DNA of 64,000 nucleotides, taken from Lichenicola cladoniae. Its GTDB lineage: Bacteria; Pseudomonadota; Alphaproteobacteria; Acetobacterales; Acetobacteraceae. The notes below the pieces were generated by a model. It ran no database searches. It was given only the letters and a program-made list of their open reading frames with translations, and was not told the origin of the DNA. Each line of letters starts with the position of its first letter. Within the stretch, counting starts at the first letter, position 1. The DNA lies in contig NZ_CP053708.1 in NCBI RefSeq assembly GCF_013201075.1, positions 3,353,501 to 3,417,500 on the forward strand, given 5' to 3'. Of the stretch, positions 25,775 to 34,659 are shown piece by piece. The position numbers and the translations under genes are program-made.

Positions 25775-27094
25775 ATGAGCCACATGACCCAGCATCGGGA
25801 GAACCTGCCTTCCATGCAGGTCGAGCCGTGCGACGTGCTGGTGATCGGTGGCGGACCGGCCGGTGCGACGGCGGCGGCGCTGCTGGCGGAACAAGGCCGC
25901 GACGTGGTCATGCTGGAAAAGGATGCGCATCCCCGCTTCCATATCGGCGAAAGCCTGCTGCCGCGTAACGTGCCGATTCTGGAACGTCTCGGCGTTGCCG
26001 ATGCCGTGCACGAGGTCGGGGTGTTCAAGCGCGGCGCCGAGTTCGTGTCCGATGCATGCGGGCGTACGGTCGCGTTCCCGTTCGCGCTCGGGCTGAACAA
26101 GGACTATGTGCACAGCTACCAAGTGAAGCGCGCCGATTTCGACACGATCCTGTTCCGGAACGCCGAGCAGAAAGGCGCCCGTGCGTTTGAAAATGCGCGC
26201 GTGACCGACATTGGATTCGCCGAGAACGGGTGCGGCACGCGTGTGACGGTGCAGGGTCCCGATGGCGAGACCAGGGTATTCGCGCCTCGCTTCGTGCTCG
26301 ACGCCTCCGGGCGCGACACGTTCCTGGCCAGCCGTTTCGGGGCCAAGGAAAGCGACAAGCAGAACTCCACTGCGGCGGTGTTCGCGCATTATCGGGGTGC
26401 CGCGTTCCGCACCGGCGACACCGAGGGCTACATCACCGTGCATCTGGTCGATGATGGCTGGTTCTGGATGATCCCGTTGCCGGGCGACATCATGAGCGTC
26501 GGCTTCGTCGGCAACCAGTCAGCCTTCAGGAACCGCATCGGCAGCCCGCAGGACCTGCTGATGGCGCGGATCGAGGCCAGTCCGAGCGTCAGTGCGCGCA
26601 TGCGGAACGCCGAACGCGTGTCCGAGGTCAGCACCACCGGCAACTACTCGTATCGGGCCGGCGCATCCTGGGGGGAAGGATATGTCATGATCGGCGACTC
26701 GTTCGCCTTCCTGGACCCGGTTTTTTCCTCCGGCGTGCTGCTGGCGATGACGGCGGCGGAACGTGGCGTCGACGTCGCGACAGCCTGGCTCGATAACCCG
26801 AAGGCGGGCCGCCTGGCTGCGCGCCGGATGGAGCGGCGCACGCGTCGCGAGTTGAACAACATCGCGTGGCTGATCTATCGTATCAACACGCCCGTCATGC
26901 GCGAAATGTTCATGAACCCGCAGAACATGTTCCGCATGCGCGACGGCCTGATCTCGATCCTCGCCGGCAATCTGGGTGGCGGGATACGGGCACGGTTGCC
27001 TGTGCTCGCGTTCAAGACCGCCTTCACCGCCCTGTCGTTTAAACATCGCGCCCGCGCACGCCGCGATGCACCGGTGCCGGTCGCCGCCGAATAG
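25775..27094 (+). CDS. Flavin-dependent halogenase
   Basis: A 439-residue FAD enzyme. The FAD-binding motif is GGGPAGAT (25-32). The two halogenase signatures are present: WxWxIP as WFWMIP (229-234) and FxxPxxSSG as FLDPVFSSG (312-320). Lys85 in VFKRGAEF is a good candidate for the catalytic Lys that forms the chloramine. It probably halogenates the phenolic head of the aryl polyene on the carrier protein, as in xanthomonadins, which are brominated. AAGGA lies upstream of the ATG. It converges on the lipoprotein gene with a 1-bp gap. Confidence 0.88.
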   Translation: MSHMTQHRENLPSMQVEPCDVLVIGGGPAGATAAALLAEQGRDVVMLEKDAHPRFHIGESLLPRNVPILERLGVADAVHEVGVFKRGAEFVSDACGRTVAFPFALGLNKDYVHSYQVKRADFDTILFRNAEQKGARAFENARVTDIGFAENGCGTRVTVQGPDGETRVFAPRFVLDASGRDTFLASRFGAKESDKQNSTAAVFAHYRGAAFRTGDTEGYITVHLVDDGWFWMIPLPGDIMSVGFVGNQSAFRNRIGSPQDLLMARIEASPSVSARMRNAERVSEVSTTGNYSYRAGASWGEGYVMIGDSFAFLDPVFSSGVLLAMTAAERGVDVATAWLDNPKAGRLAARRMERRTRRELNNIAWLIYRINTPVMREMFMNPQNMFRMRDGLISILAGNLGGGIRARLPVLAFKTAFTALSFKHRARARRDAPVPVAAE

Positions 27095-27095
27095 A

Positions 27096-28403
27096 TCAGC
27101 CGTTCGGCGATGGCGGCGTTGCAAGGCCCGCCGCGACCCGCGCACTTTGAGCATCGATGTATGCATAGAATTGCCGGTAGAAGGCCGGGAAATCATTCGG
27201 TGACCGCGCGAGTACCGGATGATGGACCCGCCACCAGTCCAGCGGCTTCCGCTCGGCCTGGATGCGTGCGTAGAGCGACGCGAAATAGGCGAGGTTCGTC
27301 CTGAGGTCGTGATAACGCGGCTGGCTCTGGAACCGATCGAAATTGGGCCGGTAGGAGCCAAGGATCGGATCGTCGTAGAAGATCAGTTGCAGGCTGGTAT
27401 TGTAGATATCGTTGTCCCGCCGGGGACCTTCGGACTCGGTGATAGAGCCCGGCTGCGTGGCAAGCCAGTCGCTCCGCATCAGGGTCCGCCGTGCACCGGC
27501 GTCATGGAACAGCGCCGCCAGGTCGGTCAGGGGCAGTTCGTTGGTCCGCTGCATCAGGTTGACGTATTCGTTCTTCGGGACCGGGAAACTGAATGCCGAG
27601 ATCAGAAGCGGACGGTTTATCTTCCACTCGTTCCACACCCCGGCCGCCGCCAGCGCATTATGGGTCAGGTGGGTGCAATTATCCTTCAGCACGTTCCATA
27701 CGAACGGTGTCCGGCCATCGCGATAGACCGCGTTGCGGTCATTGAGAAACCCGACCATCCGCGTCATCTGGTCCTGAGTCAGCGGAACCCGCGAGCAGTA
27801 TCGCCCCCGCCCGAAATCGACCGCATAATCGGTCGAGACCGACATCTCGTACATCCAGTCGCGACGCGAGATCGCCGCCGGCTTGCCCTCGAAGACCCGG
27901 TCATGGAACACGACGCCGTCGAGAATGCCGAGCGCTTCCGCCTGCTTCTGGGTTTCGGTATAGACCGCGCGCGTCAGGCGCTGGCCGGGCTTCAGGGTGC
28001 CGTCGAAAAAGAACGCACTGCGTTCGGTGGCGATCCAGTTGGCGTTGCGGTAATGCGCGTTGACACTCAGCCCGACCCCGTCGGGATGATCCGCGATGCT
28101 GGTGTCGCACATTTTCAGGACCGGATAATGCGCGTCGTGCTCCAGGCAGACGCCACTCAGGAACAGGACCGAGTGCCCGCCGGGGCCGCCGCTGATGTCG
28201 GGCCCGAACCCGGGCTTCTTGCGGATCTGCGACACCGCGCACAACTCGGCATAAAGTGGAAACATCGACTGGTACAACGGCTTCGCCGTGATCGGTCCCG
28301 GCGTATCGAAGTTCGATGCGCTGCAGGCCGACAGAAAGGACAGGGCAAGCGCACCCGCCAGCCGAGTTCTCATCGCGCGCCGCATCGTCTCCGGCCGGGT
28401 CAT
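27096..28403 (-). CDS. Exported lipoprotein, NlpC/LRAT-like or DUF4105-like, coupled to the chorismatase
   Basis: A 435-residue protein with a lipoprotein signal: a basic N-terminus, then LALSFLSAC with lipobox LSAC near residues 24-27. The mature part contains GGHSVLFLSGVCLE and WNVLKDNCTHLTHNALA. Such His- and Cys-containing motifs are seen in papain-like or DUF4105-type periplasmic proteins, so a Cys peptidase or acyltransferase activity is possible. Its ATG overlaps the stop of the chorismatase (ATGA), so the two are co-translated. ATG codons at 28385 or 28373 are alternative starts. I do not recognise its exact function. Confidence 0.65.
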   Translation of the reverse strand: MTRPETMRRAMRTRLAGALALSFLSACSASNFDTPGPITAKPLYQSMFPLYAELCAVSQIRKKPGFGPDISGGPGGHSVLFLSGVCLEHDAHYPVLKMCDTSIADHPDGVGLSVNAHYRNANWIATERSAFFFDGTLKPGQRLTRAVYTETQKQAEALGILDGVVFHDRVFEGKPAAISRRDWMYEMSVSTDYAVDFGRGRYCSRVPLTQDQMTRMVGFLNDRNAVYRDGRTPFVWNVLKDNCTHLTHNALAAAGVWNEWKINRPLLISAFSFPVPKNEYVNLMQRTNELPLTDLAALFHDAGARRTLMRSDWLATQPGSITESEGPRRDNDIYNTSLQLIFYDDPILGSYRPNFDRFQSQPRYHDLRTNLAYFASLYARIQAERKPLDWWRVHHPVLARSPNDFPAFYRQFYAYIDAQSARVAAGLATPPSPNG

Positions 28404-29374
28404 GCCGGCTGTCGTCGTCGCTTGAGCCGGCAGACCGCCTCTATCTCCACCAGCAGCTCCGGCCGGCAGATATCCGCCTCCAGCCAGACCATCCGGTCCG
28501 GCGCAGCCATCGTCTCGAGGCGCTCCGCGACGGCAGCGCGATCGAGGCCGCGGCGCAGGTAGATCTTGAGTTGTCGCACCTCGTCCATCTCGAAGCCCTG
28601 GGCGCCGCACTCGCCGAAGATGGCGTGCAGGTTGCGCATGACCTCGTCGGTCTGCGCCGCCACGTCGCCGGGATGCAGGCTTTCGTGCGACACGATGCTT
28701 GCGGTGCCGGACACCAGCAGGACCGGCTGGCCGGCCTCCGGATCGGCGATCGTGGCCCGGGCGAACAGGGGCGGAGCCGCGCCGTAGGCTTGCGGATAAT
28801 GGTAGGCGCTGACCTGCCGAGGATTCTCGATGCGCAGAGAACCGGTCGAGGAAGCCAGGAAATAGACGCGCAGCTTCGAGCCGCCGGTCCCGAGCGCCGA
28901 GGCGGCCGGGGCCGATCGCGGGTCGATGCCGGCGGCGGCGAAGGCGGTTCCCCGGCCGGCATTGAAAAGCCGGTATCGTTCCTCGCCTGCCTGCAGCGCG
29001 GTGATGTCCGGAACGTAGTTGTACAGCCGGATCAGGTTCGGGCATCCGGCCCGGCCGATGACGCTGAACAGGCACGTATACAGGTCACGCGTGATCGCTT
29101 CGATTTCGGGTCCGGCCTCGACCGAGATCGCGCCGAACAGCAATCCATCACCCGCCGCCAGCGAGAAACCCTGTTCCTCGTATAGGGTCACAGGACCGGT
29201 GCACGTCCAGGCCTCGAAGCAGGACGGCCGGTCGGTGGCCAGCGACCGGAGCGGCAAGTCGAGGCGGACGGCGCGCAGCCCGACCGGCAGCTCATGTCCG
29301 AAGGCGATCACGCCGAGAAGCGGATCGGCCACGCCGGCCAGATCGGCCTCGCTCAGGAACTGCACTGCAAACAT
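28400..29374 (-). CDS. xanB2: XanB2-like chorismatase (hydroxybenzoate synthase)
   Basis: A 324-residue protein resembling XanB2/FkbO-type chorismatases, which cleave chorismate to 3- or 4-hydroxybenzoate plus pyruvate. Two related halves with a RidA-like fold are suggested: the middle has ITRDLYTCLFSVIGRAGCPN and the C-terminus has QTDEVMRNLHAIFGECG and VRQLKIYLRRG. The frame is open to 29635, but the ATG at 29374 (MFAVQFLSEADL) gives the family length. No aromatic ammonia-lyase is seen in the cluster, so this enzyme is the likely source of the aryl starter. It is minus-strand, coupled to the downstream lipoprotein. Confidence 0.83.
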   Translation of the reverse strand: MFAVQFLSEADLAGVADPLLGVIAFGHELPVGLRAVRLDLPLRSLATDRPSCFEAWTCTGPVTLYEEQGFSLAAGDGLLFGAISVEAGPEIEAITRDLYTCLFSVIGRAGCPNLIRLYNYVPDITALQAGEERYRLFNAGRGTAFAAAGIDPRSAPAASALGTGGSKLRVYFLASSTGSLRIENPRQVSAYHYPQAYGAAPPLFARATIADPEAGQPVLLVSGTASIVSHESLHPGDVAAQTDEVMRNLHAIFGECGAQGFEMDEVRQLKIYLRRGLDRAAVAERLETMAAPDRMVWLEADICRPELLVEIEAVCRLKRRRQPA

Positions 29375-29467
29375 GGCGCTCACCCCGGATGGCCGCGGCG
29401 GGAGCGCCAACCGTCCCACTGCTGTAACAGACTTCGTCACCCTTGGCGCCACGGGGGACGGGCGGAA

Positions 29468-29503
29468 CGGCCTGCAAACACCATGTAGGGAGACTGCAGG
29501 CCG
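29468..29503. repeat. Inverted repeat upstream of the chorismatase gene
   Basis: Perfect 9-bp arms CGGCCTGCA and TGCAGGCCG separated by 18 bp, in the 158-bp gap between the chorismatase and a small plus-strand gene. It may be an operator for the divergent promoters or a transcript hairpin. Confidence 0.35.
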
Positions 29504-29532
29504 GAACGGGGCGATGCCGGGGGTTTTGCACG

Positions 29533-29865
29533 ATGGCCGATCCTTGTGTGCTGGTTGGAAGAGCTGGCGGAGACCCGGACCGCCAAGCCCTGCTCGAGCG
29601 TTGGCTGGAGCTGACCAGAACGCGCCTGCCGGCACTCGCGACGCAGCATGGATGGCCGATCCAGCTCGACCACTGCTTCATGCGCGTGTGCCTGGACGTA
29701 TCGCTCGGTGCCCGGTGGGACAGCGTCGTGCCGCGTCCGGCGATCCGCACGCTGAGCACGGCGCAACTTGCCAAGGCCATCGCGCAGGCGGAGGCGATCA
29801 TCGCCGACCCGGCATCGCTGCCGGATCTGAACCGGGCCAGCTTGCGGATGCGGCACAAGGCCTAA
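29533..29865 (+). CDS. Conserved hypothetical protein
   Basis: A 110-residue soluble protein starting MADPCVLVGRAGGD. It has the stretch LDHCFMRVCLD followed by RTLSTAQLAKAIAQAEAI and ends NRASLRMRHKA. This pattern occurs in small alphaproteobacterial proteins, sometimes labelled acetyltransferase-related, but no catalytic motif is visible and I cannot assign a function. It converges on the ArsB-like transporter with a 6-bp gap. The frame is open upstream; the ATG at 29533 is the simplest start. Confidence 0.6.
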   Translation: MADPCVLVGRAGGDPDRQALLERWLELTRTRLPALATQHGWPIQLDHCFMRVCLDVSLGARWDSVVPRPAIRTLSTAQLAKAIAQAEAIIADPASLPDLNRASLRMRHKA

Positions 29866-29871
29866 GCCCAC

Positions 29872-31140
29872 CTACCGCGTCAGCAGCAGGCCCGCCAACG
29901 CCAGCAGCAATGCCGGTGGCATCACCAGCGCACCCCGCGCCAGGAACTGGCCGAACGACACGCCGAGCCCTTCGCGCCGGAGGGCGGTCAGCCACAGGAT
30001 GGTGGCGAGCGAGCCGGTGATCGACAAGTTCGGTCCGAGATCCACCCCGATCAGCATCGCGTTCACCACCGGCAGCGGCAGGTGGCCCTGCACCACCGCC
30101 TGGCCGGCGATCAGCCCGGCCGGCAGGTTGTTCATCACGTTGCCGATCAATCCTGTCGCGATCCCGGCGACCCATGCGGTCAGCCCGGTATCGGACTGCG
30201 ACGCATGGTGCAGCGCCCGCGTCAGGGTCCCGAGCACGCCGGTCGTGTCGAGGCCTTCCACCAGCACGAACAGTCCGGCGACCAGCGGCAGCACCGTCCA
30301 TGAGACCCCGCGCAACGTCGCCCACGGTGCCTCACGCTTGACCAGCAGGACAACGGCGGCGGTGCCGATGCCGGCGAGACAGGTCGGCAGGCCGAGCGGG
30401 GCGTCGAGTGCGGACGCCGCCAGCAGCACGCCTGCCGTGACCACGATGCCGGCCAAGGCCACCATGCCGCCCGGCGGCAGGTGCGGCTGCGCGATCTCCG
30501 AGGTGATCGGCTGGGATAGCCGCCGCCGTTCCACCAGCAGCATCACCACGAAGGTCACGGCGATGGCCAGCACCGACGGAAACAGGAACGTGCCGAGCCA
30601 GCGCAGCAGCGGTGGCAGATGATGCCCGTAGAGCACCAGGTTGGCCGGGTTCGAGATCGGCAGCACGAACGAGGCGGCATTGGCGATGAACGCGCATGCC
30701 AGCAGGTAGGGCATCGGTTCGGCCTTCGCGGCGCGGGCCGCCGCAAGCACCGCCGGTGTGAGGACCACCGCCGTCGCATCGTTGGACAGGAACACCGTCA
30801 CCATGATGCCGACTGCATAGACCAGCACGAACAGCCGGCGCGCGCTGCCGCGGGACCGGCGCACCGCGATGGAGGCGAGCCAGTCGAACAAGGTTTCCCG
30901 CCGCGCGACCTCGGACAGCAGCATCATGCCGATCAGGAACAGATAGACGTCCGTCCCGCGGCCGATCGCCTTCAGCGCGCCGCCCATTGGCAGCAAACCC
31001 GACACCACCAGAAGCAGCGCGCCGGCGATCGCCCAAATGAACTCCGGCAGCTTCCACGGCCGGACGATCACCCCCGCGGTGGCCACGAAGGCGATAATCC
31101 ACACGGCGAGATGCGCGCCGTTCAAAGCATCCGGCATCAT
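29872..31140 (-). CDS. ArsB/NhaD-type ion transporter
   Basis: A 422-residue inner-membrane protein with about 11-12 segments of the arsenite/anion transporter superfamily. Signature stretches are VFLSNDATAVVLTPAVL and LPISNPANLVLYG, the inverted-repeat core loops of this fold. ArsB extrudes arsenite, but no arsR or arsC is nearby, so arsenic resistance is not certain. Its ATG overlaps the stop of the MFS gene (ATGA), so the two are translationally coupled. Confidence 0.82.
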   Translation of the reverse strand: MMPDALNGAHLAVWIIAFVATAGVIVRPWKLPEFIWAIAGALLLVVSGLLPMGGALKAIGRGTDVYLFLIGMMLLSEVARRETLFDWLASIAVRRSRGSARRLFVLVYAVGIMVTVFLSNDATAVVLTPAVLAAARAAKAEPMPYLLACAFIANAASFVLPISNPANLVLYGHHLPPLLRWLGTFLFPSVLAIAVTFVVMLLVERRRLSQPITSEIAQPHLPPGGMVALAGIVVTAGVLLAASALDAPLGLPTCLAGIGTAAVVLLVKREAPWATLRGVSWTVLPLVAGLFVLVEGLDTTGVLGTLTRALHHASQSDTGLTAWVAGIATGLIGNVMNNLPAGLIAGQAVVQGHLPLPVVNAMLIGVDLGPNLSITGSLATILWLTALRREGLGVSFGQFLARGALVMPPALLLALAGLLLTR

Positions 31141-32387
31141 CCGGCCTCCATGCCGCTCGGGTCGCCGCTCTCCGTGTCGGCATCCGGCAGGGTTTCAGGC
31201 ATGAGCAGCAGAAACACCAGCAATGCACCGACGGCGATCGCGGCAAGGCTGAGGAAGCCGACCGGGTAGCCGAATGCCTGCACCACGTACCCGCCGACCA
31301 CGTTGCTCAGCGCGCCGCCGACCCCCACCGCGAGGGCGACCAATCCCTGCATGAGATTGAACCGGCCGGTCCCGCTGGTGAGATCGGACGCCATGATGAC
31401 CGCGATCACCCCGAATATGCCGGCCGCGACGCCGTCGAGCAGCTGGATCGCGACGACGCCGTAGGCCGTGGTGGTGAAGGAGAACAGGACGCCACGGATC
31501 GGTAGAACCGCAAAGGCCAGCAGGAAGATCCGCTTGCGGCCGATCCCCGCCTTCATCGCCCGGCCCACCGCCCAGGCCACGCCCACCATCACCAATTGTG
31601 CGCAGATGATGCAGGCGCTCAGCGCCACGGTATCCTCGCCCGGATGGTCGTGGGCCAGCACCTGGCCCGCGAACGGCAGCATCGCCGCGTTCCCGAAATG
31701 GAACAGCGTGACCGAGACCAGGAAGACGATCACCTCGCGCCGACGCAGCAACGCGCGGAACGGGACCGGCTTCCCGGCATTGCCCTGGCTCTCGCCGCCG
31801 CGCGCGAGATCATGGTCGATCTCGGCCGGCTTGATCAGGGTCACGGCGATCGCGCTGGCGACCGCGAAGCCGCAGACCAGATAGAAGATCCAGTTCAGGC
31901 CAAGATAATGCCCAAACCCGCCGGCGAGGCCGGCGGCGGCGAACGAGCCGGCATGGTTGAAGCTCTCGTTGCGGCTGATCCGGGCCGGCATCAGTCGCCG
32001 CCCGACGATGCCGAGCGAAAGCGCCGCGATCGCCGGCGGAATGATCGCCGACGCGGCACCCAGCATCGCCTGCGCCGCCAGCACCGGCCAGAAGCCGCGG
32101 AACATCACGATCGCCAGGCAGCCGAGCCCGACGATGATGCCGGAGACGGCGATCATGAGCCGCTTCCAGCGCGATCCGTCGACGATCAGCCCGGCCGGGA
32201 TCTGACAGATCGCGGCCGCGACCGAGCTGGCAGCCAGGGCGATGCCGATCGGCCCCGGCTGCCAGTGACGCGACCCGGCGAGGAACACCGAGAGGTAGGG
32301 ACCGACGCCATCGCGGACGTCGGCCATCAGCAGGTTGACGCTGTCGAGACCGAGCAGGCTGCGAGGCGATGGTCGTGAAGTCTGCAT
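31137..32387 (-). CDS. MFS transporter
   Basis: A 416-residue major facilitator protein with 12 predicted membrane segments and a cytoplasmic loop rich in charged residues near residues 195-220. The MFS pattern is seen in the segment 2/3 loop (DGSRWKRLMIAVSG) and in the second half (GRAMKAGIGRKRIFLLAF). The substrate is unknown. It lies 12 bp after the duplicated-domain exported protein and overlaps the ArsB-like gene, so the three are probably one transcript. Confidence 0.88.
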   Translation of the reverse strand: MQTSRPSPRSLLGLDSVNLLMADVRDGVGPYLSVFLAGSRHWQPGPIGIALAASSVAAAICQIPAGLIVDGSRWKRLMIAVSGIIVGLGCLAIVMFRGFWPVLAAQAMLGAASAIIPPAIAALSLGIVGRRLMPARISRNESFNHAGSFAAAGLAGGFGHYLGLNWIFYLVCGFAVASAIAVTLIKPAEIDHDLARGGESQGNAGKPVPFRALLRRREVIVFLVSVTLFHFGNAAMLPFAGQVLAHDHPGEDTVALSACIICAQLVMVGVAWAVGRAMKAGIGRKRIFLLAFAVLPIRGVLFSFTTTAYGVVAIQLLDGVAAGIFGVIAVIMASDLTSGTGRFNLMQGLVALAVGVGGALSNVVGGYVVQAFGYPVGFLSLAAIAVGALLVFLLLMPETLPDADTESGDPSGMEAG

Positions 32388-32399
32388 CGGCCCCGGCCC

Positions 32400-33176
32400 C
32401 TACTGAGGGGGGTTGGGAGCGTTGTCGGGGCCGGGCGCAGCATCGAGCGCGGGACCGGGGGGCGGCGGAACCGGGCCCCCCGGCGCATCCGGACCACGCG
32501 GCGGACGCGGCGGGCGCGGCAGGGCGATCCGGGTCAGATGCGCGTCATCCGGACCGATCGCCTCTGCGGCGATCACGTGCCCGAGCGCATTCTGCAATCC
32601 GCTGCCCTGCACGGTGATCGTCTTTCCCGCCGTGAGCTGCGTGGCCAGGCGACTGGCCTCCGGCGGCGGCAGGTGCACCATGGTGCCGTCCTCGAGCAGG
32701 ACCCCGTTCAGGTCGCCGCGCGGGCCATGCAGCTGCATCTTGATTACGCCCTTCGCCTGCATCGGCTGGTCGTCGCCCGGCTCATGGCGCGGCGGGGGCG
32801 GCGGACGACGTCCGGCCACGGACGGGCCTTCGTCGGTGACCGTCTTGCCGCCGGCGTCATTGGTCACCGACATCGCCTGCACCAGCTTCAGCACGCGTGC
32901 CTTCAATCCGTGGATCGTCACCGCCTCGCCCGGCCGCACGATCGCCACGACCTGCAACCCGAGATCGGGACGGAAATGGACCTCGGTGCCGTCGTCGAGG
33001 ATCAGCCCGTCCACGTCGCCGCGCGGGGTCAGGTCGTACTGCGCAACCTTGCCGTGAATGGTCGGCAACTGGCTGGTGTCGTAGGTGCCGCTCGCGTCCT
33101 GCGCCACGGCAACGGCCCCGGCGCCCGCCAAGATGGTCGCGGTCAGCAGCAGGACCTGTTTCGTACGTCGTATCAT
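32400..33176 (-). CDS. Exported protein with a duplicated OB-like domain and Pro-rich tail
   Basis: A 258-residue protein with a signal peptide (core VLLLTATILAGAGAVAVA). It contains two copies of one domain: the first has TPRGDVDGLILDDGTEVHF, the second GPRGDLNGVLLEDGTMVHL, each followed by a GxxVTIxG-type strand. A Pro-rich linker separates them and the C-terminus is very rich in Pro and Gly. Function unknown; a beta-barrel ligand-binding role is possible. The ATG at 33176 follows GGAG at good spacing; the frame is open upstream to 33275. It lies between a sigma-54 activator and an MFS gene. Confidence 0.75.
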   Translation of the reverse strand: MIRRTKQVLLLTATILAGAGAVAVAQDASGTYDTSQLPTIHGKVAQYDLTPRGDVDGLILDDGTEVHFRPDLGLQVVAIVRPGEAVTIHGLKARVLKLVQAMSVTNDAGGKTVTDEGPSVAGRRPPPPPRHEPGDDQPMQAKGVIKMQLHGPRGDLNGVLLEDGTMVHLPPPEASRLATQLTAGKTITVQGSGLQNALGHVIAAEAIGPDDAHLTRIALPRPPRPPRGPDAPGGPVPPPPGPALDAAPGPDNAPNPPQ

Positions 33177-33271
33177 CGAGAGTCTCCATCGCTTCGGATC
33201 GGGTGATCCTTGCAGTGTCAATCGCAAGCGATGTGCCAGCCTCCAAGCTACTGAAATATATAGGTTTCCGG

Positions 33272-34657
<1,386 letters not shown>

Positions 34658-34659
34658 GA

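Noticed and set aside
29872-31140. Arsenic-resistance operon
   Set aside because: The transporter is ArsB-like, but no arsR, arsC or arsA is nearby; a general anion transporter cannot be excluded.
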